Positions 36,511 through 47,817 are shown, counted from the stretch's first letter. The stretch: DNA of 64,000 nucleotides from Coriolopsis trogii (GCA_020543525.1 JAHYIO010000001.1:868001-932000), one strand, 5' to 3'. Numbers and translations are program-made. Notes: a model not told the origin generated them from the letters alone.

Positions 36511-37139
36511 TTGGAATCAGTGCACGTGTCGTTGTCACTGCTTGATTATTCTGGCCAGACGCCGATTTCCGAGGCGTGTCGTGGTTTGACAAGGTCAGTT
36601 CGCTCATACACGAAGTACTGGTAGTACCGCATATAACACTCAGAATCCTGAACTGAGCGGAGGGAGACCAGGCAAGACAGACCTTGTCCCATCAGTATGC
36701 GGGAGGGAACTGCTGGATCTAGGCGGGGTACCGGTGGTGATACTGGTCACAGACGTGCATGAGTACGCGTTCGAGAGGCTAGCTTTCGGCTTCCAATAGA
36801 GCATCGTACCGGTTCACTATTTGGGATTCGTTGACAGCGGGGGCCCGCTGCTCGCTGATGTGCGGGACCAGGCGGGTGGTGAGCAAAGCCAGAGAAAGGC
36901 AGATAAGGGGGCTCACATTGTCGAACCGTGTGAGAGAAGGTTGATACACGTTGCTATATATGCTGGGAACAATGGTGGCAAATAAGCTGAGCTCGTTAGG
37001 GGAATCGTACTCCCGCAGACGTACGAGTGCTGCGACTTAGAGTACAATTCAAGTTCAACGTGGAACTTCGCGTTTACACTGACAGCTCGTTATACCCCTC
37101 ATCGACTTTTTCACACAGAGCGCGCACAATCGGTAACCG
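36511..37139. other. Intergenic region left of the HET relic
   Basis: No gene supported. The expected N-terminal half of a HET protein is not recognisable here. Confidence 0.45.
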
Positions 37140-38306
37140 TCGGCTGGCCATGCGTCGCATCTCATCGTGACCGCCATTCCCGCAGCTGTGCTAAGAATGG
37201 AGGTTTCCTTAAGGTCAATGAGCATCGCGAAGAGGATGTCCTGGGCCGCCGCGCGCCGTACTACTCGCCCGGAGGATGAAGCCTACTTTCTCCTAGGGAA
37301 TCTTATTTCGATCAGCATCTCTATCCAGTATATTACGGGAAAGGACGAAACGCGTTTCAGCGTCTGCAGGAGGAGATCATGAGACAGCATTTTGACACAA
37401 CACTCTTTGCCTGGGGTCAATGCTGGGACTAATATGCCCGTGCCACCCAAGCGCCGGTGGGCAGACATAATGAACGGGACAAGACTAGTAAGCGCATTGG
37501 TAACGTTCAAGACACTGCTGTCTGAATGCAGATTGCTCTAGTGTGCAACTTCAGGCGATCTAGGTCGCATTGGCGTCTCCACCTTTTCAATAACATCATA
37601 CGGGGTCCGCGCGCACATCCCGATAGTAGAGAGCACGTCCACAGGGCACACCGCCGCGGCCTTGTCCTGGTTCCGCAAGGGTATCCAGCTACTACTAGGG
37701 CTCCTCCTCTCGCCCTCATCCAACTCTCTCGATCCGCGCGTGCCCCACTACAAGATCGGGGTCGCATTCTATGATACCTCGCGCCGACTCGTCCCCATCA
37801 TGGAACAGGGTGGCCGATTCGAGCTCTTTGGCAAACGCTCGAGAGTGCATTGGCGGGACGTGTACATTGCGCACCGTGCCCCGCCAGGAGAGGAGCATGG
37901 AAGGCTCCTCCCAGAGCCGACGAGCGTGCTCTTGGGCTTCGGTATGAACGTACCCTTCTGGTTTTCGCACAGGAACCTGAGGCAATTCCTTGTCGAGTGC
38001 GGGAACCTGCGCACAGCCGCCTCTAACGCGAAGCCCTCTACTGATGCGACCTCTGTGAGGTGGACCGGTTCGGGTCCATCACGGGTCTCCTTTGAAGTGA
38101 AACACAGTGGCGGATGGGATCCTGCGTTCCAGTTGCTCTTTGGACGGTGTGAGAGCCACAAACGCGCGGAGCACCATTCTGGTGCTAATCCGACCCTCGG
38201 GGGACGTTGGGTCAGCATTGGTTTCGAGTCCTGTTTCCCGGAGAAACAGTGGGTGGTGGGACGCATGATTGCACCAAGGATCATGTCTCGGGATGGGCGG
38301 ACTTGA
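37140..38306 (+). pseudogene. Remnant of a HET-domain (heterokaryon incompatibility) gene
   Basis: The end of a HET domain and its C-terminal region are visible in pieces. First, RMSWAAARRTTRPEDEAYFL (about 37226-37300). Then, after a frame change, YYGKGRNAFQRLQEEIMRQ and FDTTLFAWGQ (about 37330-37425), followed by a stop. From about 37550 to 38306 a third segment is open, containing STFSITSYGVRAHIPIVES and IQLLLGLLLSPSSNSLDP. The normal HET N-terminus with its AILSHTW-type motif is absent. An intron could explain one junction, but the frame change inside the conserved YFLLG…YGEG stretch and the missing N-terminus favour a decayed fragment. Confidence 0.75.
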
Positions 38307-38524
38307 AAACTATCGTGGACCTCAGGCCCGGGCGGGCTAGATATCACTCCGATACAGTAATGCTGACCGGTATCGTTATTTCCTGTACACAATACCGTGT
38401 ATTTCTCAAGGACTGCATGGTTGTGAAGCTATCTTGGGCGCACGAATGTATACACTGCATGTATGCTTATCCCCATCCGAATACATAGCGAATGATTCGG
38501 AATTTAGGAGAGCGCGCGTAGACG

Positions 38525-40068
38525 TCAACGAGAGGGGGGCAAGGCCTTGTCGTAGTCGAGACTGTCGACGTATTTTCGAACGTGCGATCGCTCCGGGCGA
38601 CTCAGATAGGGATCCTTTGACGGAGGTGTAGGGGAAAGGGGGACGGGCGAGAAGCCATCGTAGTAGCTAGATATAAGATCGTCGTTGGCGGTCGCATTGA
38701 GATAGTCATCGGCGTGCTTGCAGTCATCCTCTGGGGTGACGATGGCCTGTCGCGAGCGCTTGAGCTTGCCCCAATCTTCCTCCTCGTGCTCGACATGCCG
38801 CCGGCGGGACGAGAAGCCTCGGTCGTCGCGCACCTTCTCCGTCGCGAGGGGCGATTCTCTGAACACGCCTGCGGGGACGGTGGCAGGATGCGCCTCGCTC
38901 CTGAGGGGATGGAAGGGCTCGCGGGTCATACGGCGGGGTTCGCGCCTGGGATGTCCGTAGGCCCTCGAGGCACCCGACACGACGCTGCGTCCGTCATCGG
39001 CCCGTGCGACATAGGTCCTGCCGTCTAGGTCATCGATACGTGTCCCGACTTCAGACGGTTGGTCACGTCGTTCGTGAAGGGAGACGTCCCGCTGCCACGC
39101 GCGCATCATGTTCACGCTGGTGGAGCGGGACTGGGACTTGGCCTGAGAGGCATCGCTCGCGGGACGACCTACGCCAAGTGCCATGAACAAGCCGCCGCCA
39201 TGGGAGAGGGTGGACTGGCGGGAGAGGGTGTGGCGCGACTTGAGGTCTTCCTGCTCCTTGATGCGCTCGGCGCGGAGTTTTCGGCGTTGGTGGAACGCAA
39301 GGCCGCCGGCGACGAGCAGAACGGAGAGCACGAGGGAGAGGGGGACGGCGTAGGCCGCTGTGGGCACCGGAATGCGAGACTCGTCCATGGATGTGAGCAC
39401 GTCAGAGCCGGAATGAATGTTGGAAGCCGACGTCGTTGGATATGGCGATGTGGCGTTCGTATCTGACGACGGATCCGCCATGGGCTTGGAGTTGCCAGAC
39501 GCGAGGGCACTCTTGCTACTATCGCCCGCTGTATAGATCATAGTGAAGATGAGCAGGGATGCGTGTAATGACATGTTACACGACGTACGGCTGAGAGAGA
39601 AAGTCGGAGAGCTCATCCGCTGCCCAAAGTCGTCTATCATCTCTAGATAGCACCGCTCATTAGAGGTAATGTTTGGCAGGGACCTGAGGGCAAGCAGACG
39701 ATGTAGTCAGGCAACACATTCGAAATGAGAGTAAGCCGGTCGACCAACATGTGGATCATATACGAGTTATCTGAGGATTGCTCGACGGTTGGCCACACGG
39801 CGTCGCCACAAGATCCACTGTCCGTCCCCTCAGCGTCGCCCGAGTCATCGTCGTCCTCTTTCTTTGATCTCCGTTGAGGAGCATACTGTATGCAAAGGTG
39901 AAATGACGGCGAGACGACCTCCTTGTCCGCCTTCCATTGCCCCACGATCGTATCACCCGAACTGTAAGAGTCGTCGGAAGAAGGGCTTGTCCAGGTAATC
40001 GACGCTGCCAGAGCATTGTTGGGAAGCGAGGCCAAATAAATGAACGCAAGAGCAGCCAATGTGTGCAT
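38525..40068 (-). CDS. KNH-like single-pass membrane protein
   Basis: Probable cell-surface or secretory-pathway protein. Exons 40068-39749, 39683-39589 and 39528-38525, about 472 residues. A signal peptide opens the protein (HTLAALAFIYLASLPNNALA). Next is a beta-sandwich of the Ser-Thr-rich/KNH type (SITWTSPSSDDSYSSGDTIV…SCGDAVWP…SPTFSLS). A membrane helix follows near residues 196-217 (YAVPLSLVLSVLLVAGGLAF) with a basic stop-transfer HQRRKLR, and then a roughly 250-residue Arg/Ser-rich cytosolic tail. The 60-bp intron 39588-39529 is in frame and would add a false hydrophobic stretch if retained. Start 40068 is preferred to an upstream ATG at 40125 because it gives the clean signal peptide. 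Function unknown. Confidence 0.8.
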
Positions 40069-40314
40069 GATGTTAGAAACCTGTCCGTCGCTAGAAGAGC
40101 AAGGCAAGCAAGTGGAACCAGCCAAAGTGATGAGGACTGAAAGCGGACGCGCGAGTCGAAGCTGAGGTAGGATGTTCTATAGCTACAGGCAGCCTTGAAG
40201 CGGCTAACAGTTAGAGGCTTGCGATACATGATATTGTGGGCCCGATTGGAATGTTTGCCGCAAGTACCTCGATGGAGCATAGATGAATAGGCTCGCCCTC
40301 GAACCGTCAAAACA

Positions 40315-40773
40315 TCAGGCTGGTGTTGAAGCAGTCGAGTCTACCTCCATCTTGTAGTCCATCTTGTAGTCTGGTTTGGCAGTAGAGATTTTGCCTACTC
40401 TATCCGCGAACTCAGCCAGCTGCTTTCTTTGAACGGGGCTGGTAAGGGATATAGACTGTATGCGAGGGATGATTGCGTACTTTTTGCGCTCTTTCAATTT
40501 CTCTAGCATCAAAATAACCTCATCTTGCTCTTCTACTGACATCTCCCCTCCAGGGAGCGTGGCTGCGTATTCGTTCGCCTCTCGCAAACCGTCCTTGAAC
40601 TCCCTGGTCTGCAACAGAATGCTCGAAACAGAGTCGATTGGCTGGAAAGTGGTACGTACAGAGCGGACGAGGGCTTGCTTCAACTGTGGCGTCAAACCAG
40701 ACCCTTGGTCTTGTATGGCAAGCTCGACAACATTGGCAAGTTTGAGTGACAGAGATTCGTACAGCGAGGTCAT
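40315..40773 (-). CDS. Small helical protein, function unknown
   Basis: 152 residues from ATG 40773; an upstream in-frame ATG at 40815 would add 14. I do not recognise the family. The sequence looks mostly helical, with heptad-like spacing (MTSLYESLSLKLANVVELAI, VEEQDEVILMLEKLKERKKY), and ends in a charged, Ser/Thr-rich tail with a KPDYKMDYKM duplication. Single exon. The composition suits a small subunit of a larger complex, but that is only a guess. Confidence 0.6.
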   Translation of the reverse strand: MTSLYESLSLKLANVVELAIQDQGSGLTPQLKQALVRSVRTTFQPIDSVSSILLQTREFKDGLREANEYAATLPGGEMSVEEQDEVILMLEKLKERKKYAIIPRIQSISLTSPVQRKQLAEFADRVGKISTAKPDYKMDYKMEVDSTASTPA

Positions 40774-41030
40774 CGTCGTTGTCAGTGAAGCCACTCCAAA
40801 CACACAGACGCCCATTCGTCTTCCGGGTCTCGGGCCGGCTCTCCGGATGCTTTAGAGTGCAGCGGTGGGCCGGTGGCCACATGTACTTGAATTCCGTATG
40901 TTGAGCATTCCCCGACATACAAAGTACAAGATCCACACATCAAAGCGGCGTACATAGCAGAGAGCAGCAAACGTGTTATGCAACAGCAAACAGCAGTGGA
41001 AAGCAAGCAAACCCATAACTCGACCCCAAG

Positions 41031-42101
41031 CTAAGAGTCTTCAGCAGGGAGGAACTTATCCAGCTTTTTGCGAAGAGGATGATCTACTTTGATGCCGACT
41101 GTCCGCAGAGCAATGGCCAACTCCCCCGCCAACCGCCGTTTCTCTTCTTCGTCGCCCCCCTTCGACTCTAACAGGTCTTTCACGGCTCGCGCCAATCGAC
41201 CCCGCGGCATCGGTGGTTTGTCGCCATTCGCAGGCGGCAGTCTCTTCTTCTTCCCACCTTTCCCCTTTATCTTCGGGACAGCAAGCAACGGCTCCAGGAC
41301 CTCCAGCCTAAATCGTCGATACGCGACAGACGTCAGAGGCACGACGCGGTCCGGCGCACTCGCCGCCTCCGCGTACGACTCGACCTGTGCGACGCGCGCG
41401 GGCGGATCGCCCTCGCAGAACCCCCATTTCTTCAGCTCCTCCGCGCGCCGCTCCCGCATGCGCTTTTGCACCTTTTCGCGTGTGTCGTCCTCGCGGATCG
41501 TGCGCGCAACAGCGTCGAGCACGTCCGCAAGGCGTAGCCAGCCGCGGTCCTCGTCCACCGCACGCTTGACGTAGTGGCGGTTCACGTAGTTGAGGAGGCG
41601 ACTGACGGACTGCGCGCCTGCAGAGTAACGGTTGAAGCATGGTATGAGGTAGTGAATGAGTGCGGAGTCGTCGGTCGGGAGCCCCATGAAAATCTCGCGC
41701 GCGACGTCGGCATAGTACCGGTCGAGCTGGTCGTACAAGTCTGTCCCGCTCGCCTTCGCCTTCTCCGACTGTGCGGAGAAGCGAGCGGGAAACCCTGAGA
41801 GACCGACGGGGGTGGGAGCGGCTTCGGAGTGAGTTGTGAAATAGTTGTAGACAGCAGTGTGCACGCCCATGTGGTAGCTGACGTCGATGGCAGGGGCTTT
41901 GGATGGGTTATTCGTCGGCGAGCGTACAATATGGTCCAACGCGGGTTGCAGGTATCCCCAGAGAGAGTGAAGCGTAGCGGAAGGGTTCGCACTGCCTGTG
42001 GACGGATTGGGGAGCGGCGGCGGGGCGACTAGAGTGGTGCTGGCCTGTGCGGAGCCGCTAGCAGGCGCGACGGCCTTGTCGTCGTCGGTCTGCGCTGGCA
42101 T
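41031..42101 (-). CDS. Cullin-repeat-only protein
   Basis: Resembles the N-terminal, adaptor-binding cullin repeats and nothing more. Single exon, 356 residues. Matching blocks to CUL1-type cullins: LHSLWGYLQPALDHIV near residue 44, YHMGVHTAVYNYFTTHS, LYDQLDRYYADVAREIF, and LIHYLIPCFNRYSAGAQSVS followed by RLLNYVNRHYVKRAVDE. After about residue 200 it continues into a charged region (KRMRERRAEELKKWG, a KGKGGKKKR basic run) and stops. There is no cullin homology domain, no RBX-binding winged helix and no neddylation site. It could bind adaptor proteins without forming an active ligase. It is paired head-to-head with SWC5. Confidence 0.8.
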   Translation of the reverse strand: MPAQTDDDKAVAPASGSAQASTTLVAPPPLPNPSTGSANPSATLHSLWGYLQPALDHIVRSPTNNPSKAPAIDVSYHMGVHTAVYNYFTTHSEAAPTPVGLSGFPARFSAQSEKAKASGTDLYDQLDRYYADVAREIFMGLPTDDSALIHYLIPCFNRYSAGAQSVSRLLNYVNRHYVKRAVDEDRGWLRLADVLDAVARTIREDDTREKVQKRMRERRAEELKKWGFCEGDPPARVAQVESYAEAASAPDRVVPLTSVAYRRFRLEVLEPLLAVPKIKGKGGKKKRLPPANGDKPPMPRGRLARAVKDLLESKGGDEEEKRRLAGELAIALRTVGIKVDHPLRKKLDKFLPAEDS

Positions 42102-42275
42102 CGGAGAGAGCGAGTGAGGTGGGAGAGCGGGAAAGGGGGCGGAGGTAAAAGTATCGACTGCACACGCGCGCGTCCATCAAACTTCCAGCAGCGACACTCC
42201 AGGGACCAGCGGCAACTCACCATTCTCTCTTTGCTTTCCTCTTCCACCACCCTCTCCCGCTCCCTGCGCGCCGAC
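42102..42275. promoter_or_regulatory. Bidirectional promoter region
   Basis: 174 bp separate the ATGs of the cullin-repeat gene (-) and SWC5 (+), so regulatory DNA must be shared or overlapping. No TATA box is evident. Confidence 0.5.
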
Positions 42276-43189
42276 ATGGACCCAGATTCTGAAGACGATT
42301 CTGACTATGTCCCGCCAACTCACGACAACGGTAGCTAACCATCTGTCTTTTCGCCTTGAAGACCTCGCCTGAGTTGCGTTCCTCAGGCGACTCGGACCAC
42401 TCGGACGCTGAAAGGCGTGCCCCCAAACGTCCTCGGACGGATGCACCCTCAGAGGCGATTGACGCGGCGAACAAACAGTGCGTTTCCCATCCTCTGTCCG
42501 AGTATCTTCCAATACGGCATCCCCTCTGACTTTCCCAGATCAGAACCAGCGAGGAAGTGTACGCTGAGTTCAAAGCGTCCCTGGCCACGCCCTTGTCTCG
42601 GCCAGCCCAAGCGCATGCACCGAAAGAGATGGTGAAGGTCGTGAAGCGTTACAGATACGCTGGAGAGGAGATCACGTACGTCGTGTCCCATGCATTTCTC
42701 CCTGTCTCCCCCGTTCATGGGAAATACGCGTGGCCGTGTAGGGAGGTTAAAGAAGTCGCCGCAGACTCGGAAGAAGCGAAGAAATGGCCGCGATGGCAAC
42801 CCTCGGATGACGCGGCGAACGCTGAGTCCTCCGCGTCAGCAAAAACATCGGGTGCAAGCGGCGTGGCTCCCTCCTCCAGTACACCTACACCCGCGACCAA
42901 CACTCCGGCAACAAAACTCGCGGGCAAGCGTCCCGGCCCTCGCAAGGCCAAGAGTAAACTCGCAGATATTCCGACCAGAAAGGACCCCATCAAGCGGCTC
43001 ACGACCTTAGACAAGTCCGCCATGGATTGGCGTGCGCACGTCGAGGGCGAAGCGTCCGCAGATGTGAAGGATGAGTTGGAGGCCAACAGGCGCGGCGGCG
43101 GGTATCTGGAGAAGGTTGAATTCTTGCAGCGCGTAGAAGCACGCAAGGAGGAGGTGCTTGACGCAAACAAAGGCAAGCGCAGGAGATGA
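42276..43189 (+). CDS. SWC5: SWR1-complex protein 5 (BCNT/CFDP1 family)
   Basis: Subunit of the SWR1 chromatin remodeller that exchanges H2A for H2A.Z. Exons 42276-42308, 42362-42477, 42550-42675 and 42742-43189; the frame closes at 240 residues. Acidic N-terminus (MDPDSEDDSDY, SSGDSDHSDAE), then YRYAGEEITEVKEV, a Ser/Thr/Ala-rich linker, and the BCNT-C domain: LTTLDKSAMDWRAHVEGEA, RRGGGYLEKVEFLQRVEAR, a final basic KGKRRR. The donor of intron 1 (GTCCCG) is weak but is the only choice that keeps the frame and leaves a 53-bp intron with a good CTAAC branch site. Confidence 0.9.
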
Positions 43190-43401
43190 TATGTGTCAGC
43201 GTTCGCATCCCATGATCAGTGTTGGGTATGTGTATTATAAGTGTATAGTATGTGTACCAGAGGTATCGATCCAATGAGAACCCTTCCAAGATACAGGACA
43301 ACAAGAACAAAGTTCAATGTTACTTGGATGCCGTGCGAGACAGACAGAACAACACAGGCAGAGCGAGACAACAAGACCACAAAGCTAATATCACCTTGTA
43401 C

Positions 43402-46400
43402 TTACACAACTCCCAACACAACAGTAGCCCTCAAGCTGACCTCCTTTCCCGCAGGTAGGATGCCCGAGGCAGGCCGGCCTTCCGCATCAACCTCAAGGTA
43501 CTCTTCCGTCCTCAATGAGCTCGACTTCCAACCCCAGCTCTGGCTCACCGCGAACACGTCCGGTGCGCTCGTGAACCTCGTCAAGCTCGCGCCCGTCGCG
43601 CTCGCACACGCGATCGTGAAGTACGCGCTCACCTGCGGTCGCGGGTCGCGGTACGGCTGTTGCGGCGCCACCGGAGGCGCGGTAGCGGGGAGCGAGACGC
43701 TTGACGGCCCGACGTTGACGAGGGAGCCTATGCTCCCCGACGACGCATGCAACGTCGACGATGGCCGTCCGAATGCCGACGGGCCCGGCAGCAACGAGGA
43801 TGAGACCGTGCTGGTAGCGGTGGGTGTGGATGGGGTCGAAGAAGACCCCACCGTGAGGGACGTTCGCGCCAGTGGTGACGAGGACGATGACGGCGTGCTG
43901 AACGCTAGGCTTCCCGCCGACGGCGGTCGTGGGCTCGAGACGGATGCGGAAGGGCCTCGGCCGAACACACCTCTGTCCCGTGGTGCGGGAGGGACTGCAG
44001 CGACTGGGGCAGAAGATGGCGGGATGGGATCCACTGTGGATTGGCGGTGCAAGTAGATGCCCAGTTGCACGCCCTTCTTCCGCACCACCTGAACGTAGAC
44101 GTTGTACAGGCTCCCGGCGTACCACACCGTATGCGAGTGCAGGCGGTTCTTCTCCTTGAGTGCGTCCACGTCCCAGAATTCCACCGCGAACCGAAACGGG
44201 GGGTGAGTTGTCCATTTGGCCTCAGGGTCGGATACTGACGATGCTGACGACGAGGACGAGGATTCCTGTGAACCGAACGACGATGCGAGTCGGCGGGATT
44301 GTTCAAGCCCGAAGAAGTTGGCCTCTTCTGGTTGTGGTGCTGTCTTCTTGCCACTCCCGACATCGAACAGCTGATCCATGGACGCGCCTTCGAGGCCGGT
44401 ACTGTCTCCAAGACGGAGAGAGGAGTCTGTGGGTATCGGATAGAATGCTTCATCGTGTTGCTCCGAGCTTGTTGCCAGTTTCTTGACGTCTTCTGCAGTC
44501 ATGCCCAGGCCGAGTTCCTTCGTCGAGTTTGCAGGTGACAAGGAGGGTGAGGCAGAACCTGGCGGTCTGTAGGTGATTCGATGGTACAGCGTTGACTGGT
44601 TCCACAATGCTGCCTGTAGCACCGCCAGGGACACGAAAGGCTTGCCGGTAGAAGGCGAGACGTCTTTCGATACAGCCATCAAGTCATCGAGGTGCTAAGA
44701 ACACAATTAGCTGCACGAGACGGTGTCATGAGCGAAGGCCCTCACCATGTTGGCGTAGTATATGCCCTCGTTGAACAATGTCACAAACTCCGCTTCCTCT
44801 GCTTCCTCCGACTCCGCCGAATCTCCTGCAGCCCTCGCAGCCCTCCTCATCTCCAGCACGCTCCGAGCCATCTCGTAACGCTCCTTCTCACCTCTCACAA
44901 ACAACGCATCTGAAGATAGGATACCGCGTATCCACCTCGCCGTCAAGCCCCCCATACGCCATATGACCGGTACCACCACCGGTCTCCCGCCCCTGTCAGC
45001 GGCCTTCCCGCCCAATCTCGAGCCGGCCATCTCGGGAGGCGCAGAGCCCGGGCGTTCGCGTTCCCACTGGACATGTTGGGGAGCAGGCGACCATATGACG
45101 CCCTTTCCCTTGACGTCTCCCTTGCCTGCCTTCGATGCCGCATCCTCCTCGTAGCGCAGCATGTCGACGCCCCAGCGTGCTAGCCAACACGCCGCGGCCT
45201 CGCCGACCTTATCCGAGACCGCGCCGTAATAGTAACAGGGCTCCTGTTGCCATACGTAAGACTTCTTGCGGGTGCTGCCATTTTTCTCATTCGTGGGACA
45301 GTTGCTCTCGTTCTCTGACTCGGTGTCAGACTCTGGAGGCCCATTAGAGCTATGGGAATGCTTCGAGGCTGGATTCTTGACAGAGCCTACGCTACTCGCG
45401 CCTGAGGTGGTGTTTCCCTCGAACTCCTCTTTGACTCGAGCATCGATGGACTCGTACGACAAGTCTTCGTCCTTGATAAGCTCTGCAACGTCTTCGAGAC
45501 CAGTTGCTGCCTCCGCCTCGTGATCGACTTCCTTATTTCCAGTCCCAGGGTCACACACTGGACCAATGCCTTGACCAATAGCGAAGTTTAAATAGCGAAC
45601 GGCTGTGTGTGGGCCGACTGTGCGAACGATAGCTGAGAGCGCCTGCGATGCGACAGAGGGTATAGAGAGGAAGACAGCAGTAGCGAGAAGCGAGAGGAGA
45701 AAGCGAGGAGTAGCAGAGTGATGACCAGGAGGTAGAGAGGGTGCTGATGATATGTCAAAACCAGGGGAGAAGACGTTGGAGGAGTCAAGAGGAGGGACTT
45801 CCAGACCACTAGAACCGAAGTTTGGAGTGAGCGGATGGCTCGCTGTGGGTATCAAGGAGGGATCTATCCATAGGAGAGGACCTCCGCCATACAGTCGTGC
45901 AATACATAGTCTATTTCCAGTGTTATAGTTAGTGGCCGCGAGAATCTAGGATTGGTTGGGAGAGACCCTACGTACTCAAAAGCTGTGGGGAAATCCAGTC
46001 AGTTACAAATATCAGACGGCGAACAAGGTGCAATCACTGTCCACACATACAGCGCAAGCAACGCCTTGAGAGCACGGTGTACTCGGGCGTTTGGCACGTG
46101 CCACGAGACCATATTTGGATCCGGACCTTGTACATGGGTCTAGTACTAGTAGCAGTTTGGACTCACCAGCTCTCGTGATGTTTGGGTCGTCAAAGACAAT
46201 ATCGATACATTCTGGTCCATTGCGATAACTGGAGGGTTTGGATTGTGATTCACTGAAACCTGACGTGAATAGCGACTGGAAGAAGCCCTGCGCAGAAGTT
46301 CAGTGGTGAGATGTAGAGAGACGCTTGGTAGGGTTTACTCACGGCTTGGATGAGGATCACTCGATGTAGTCTGTATACTGCATGCCATGTCCCTGATATA

Positions 46401-46624
46401 CGGAGGGCAACATCTGCGGTCTTGCGCTGGAGGAACGAAGCATAAAGGTGCGTTTGCAAGTCGGCGGGAGAGGGGCGCGCGGGGCTGGTGGGTTGGCTCA
46501 TAGCATGCGAGTGGGTAGAGGGAGGGAGGGAATCGGATTCGGATATATAAGAGCTCAAGAGGTGATATGGTCGAGAATGGGAGGTGTAGGGCTGGTCAAG
46601 GGAGAAAGCTGATACATCGGACAT
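43402..46624 (-). CDS. BTB/POZ-domain protein
   Basis: BTB protein of a large fungal type; it may act in Cul3-type ubiquitylation or transcription, not provable here. Exons 46624-46343, 46287-46167, 45982-45976 (7 nt), 45910-44746 and 44694-43402; the frame closes at 955 residues. BTB core: LYASFLQRKTADVALRIS, VYRLHRVILIQAGFFQSLF, CIDIVFDDPNITRAAFELCI then ARLYGGGP. The 7-nt exon supplies A-F-E at the conserved helix; without it the domain is broken. Downstream is a helical region (FLLSLLATAVFLSIPSVASQ), then long Ser/acidic linkers. The second half has WYAGSLYNVYVQVVRKKGVQ and a Ser/Pro-rich insert, ending in the strand-rich ISCAS-like region VSAYFTIACASATG. Head-to-head with TRS31. Confidence 0.87.
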
Positions 46625-46913
46625 ACTATCATTACAAGTCCGGCTTGGCAATCCCGTTTCCGTAGCGTGTCGGCGGGGAAGCGTGGTCAGTTTCTGTGAG
46701 CGAGTTGGAAGGAAATGGCATGGACCCGGGTTCGACGGCGGGCAGACGACGACGAGGGTTGGATGAGAGTCCGAGTTCGCCAATTGTTCCCTGCCCACAG
46801 TGGTCGGCTGCCATTTCGGGTTACCGGCGCGTGAGCTGAGCCTCACGGTTTGGCTAGTGCGCGATCCAGCCTCTGCACAACCCCACCACCTCGTCCTCGC
46901 CGCGAACGCAAGC
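46625..46913. promoter_or_regulatory. Bidirectional promoter region
   Basis: 289 bp separate the starts of the BTB gene (-) and TRS31 (+). No gene or clear TATA box inside. Confidence 0.45.
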
Positions 46914-47817
46914 ATGGCATACGCACAACCTCATCCTCGCTTCTCAGTCCTCTCCAACTCCTCGCTCTCCTCCGCAGAGCACCTCTCCCCCGGTTCATCT
47001 TCCCGCTTCTCACTTCCCTCTGCGCCTTCCATCACAACGACCACCACACCAAAGCCAGGTACTCGGCCGAACATCTATGACAGACCTTTGAACAAGACTC
47101 GGAATGCAGAGGTGTCTGCAGCAGCCTTTGCATTCCTGTTCTCTGAGGTCGTACAGTACACGCAGAAACGCGTCAGTGGCATCAATGATCTCGAGAGGAG
47201 GTGCGCTCTCAAGCCGCGATCCGTCTACATGCATCTCTGAGTACGCTACGGAATAATTCTAGGTTGAACACTCTCGGTTATCGGATCGGGACCCGGGTAC
47301 TAGAGCTCATGGCGTGGCGCAACGAATCAGCCTCGAAAGCTCCAAAACGCGAGACTCGCTTCCTACCCGCGCTCATGTCTATCCATACGCACGTCTGGAA
47401 AGCTGTCTTTGGCAAGCCAGCGGATGCGATCGAGAAAAGTGTTGAGAATGCGGACGAATGTGAGTACCCAGGCCCGTCCATATCGTTACGTCCCTTGGTC
47501 TCATCTCTATCCCTCCGTCAAGACATGATTATCGACAACGATCCGCCCATCACGCGCAACATCTCTGTACCACGAGACATGAGCTCACTCAGCTGCTCGT
47601 CTTTCACCGCTGGAATCGTTGAGGCCGTCCTAGACGGTCTGGGCTTTGTGCGTCCTTCATTATTGAGATCGAAGTCATGTCGGTCTGAACTGCCCCTCAA
47701 CAGTCCGCCCGCGTCACGGCGCACAACACGCCAACTGAGCAGCTGCCTAATCGAACTACAATTCTCATCAAACTTGAGAAATCCGTACTGGAGCGCGAGG
47801 AGGCACTCAAGACGTAG
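46914..47817 (+). CDS. TRS31: TRAPP complex subunit Trs31/TRAPPC5
   Basis: Core Bet3-family subunit of the TRAPP tethering complexes, which act as GEF for Ypt1/Rab1 in ER-Golgi traffic. Exons 46914-47200, 47263-47459, 47523-47647 and 47704-47817; the frame closes at 240 residues. A Ser/Thr-rich N-terminal extension of about 48 residues precedes the family core: IYDRPLNKTRNAEVSAAAFA, FLFSEVVQYTQKRV, LGYRIGTRVLELMAWRN, THVWKAVFGKPADAIEKSVE, YMIIDNDPPITRNISVPRDM, SFTAGIVEAVLDGLGF, and a C-terminal ILIKLEKSVLEREEAL. A damaged partial copy lies 36 kb to the left at 10443-10828. Confidence 0.95.

Noticed and set aside
43241..44056. 271-codon plus-strand frame
   Set aside because: Lies antisense to the last exon of the BTB gene. 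It has no domain, and its openness is explained by the GC-rich Ser/Pro coding strand opposite.
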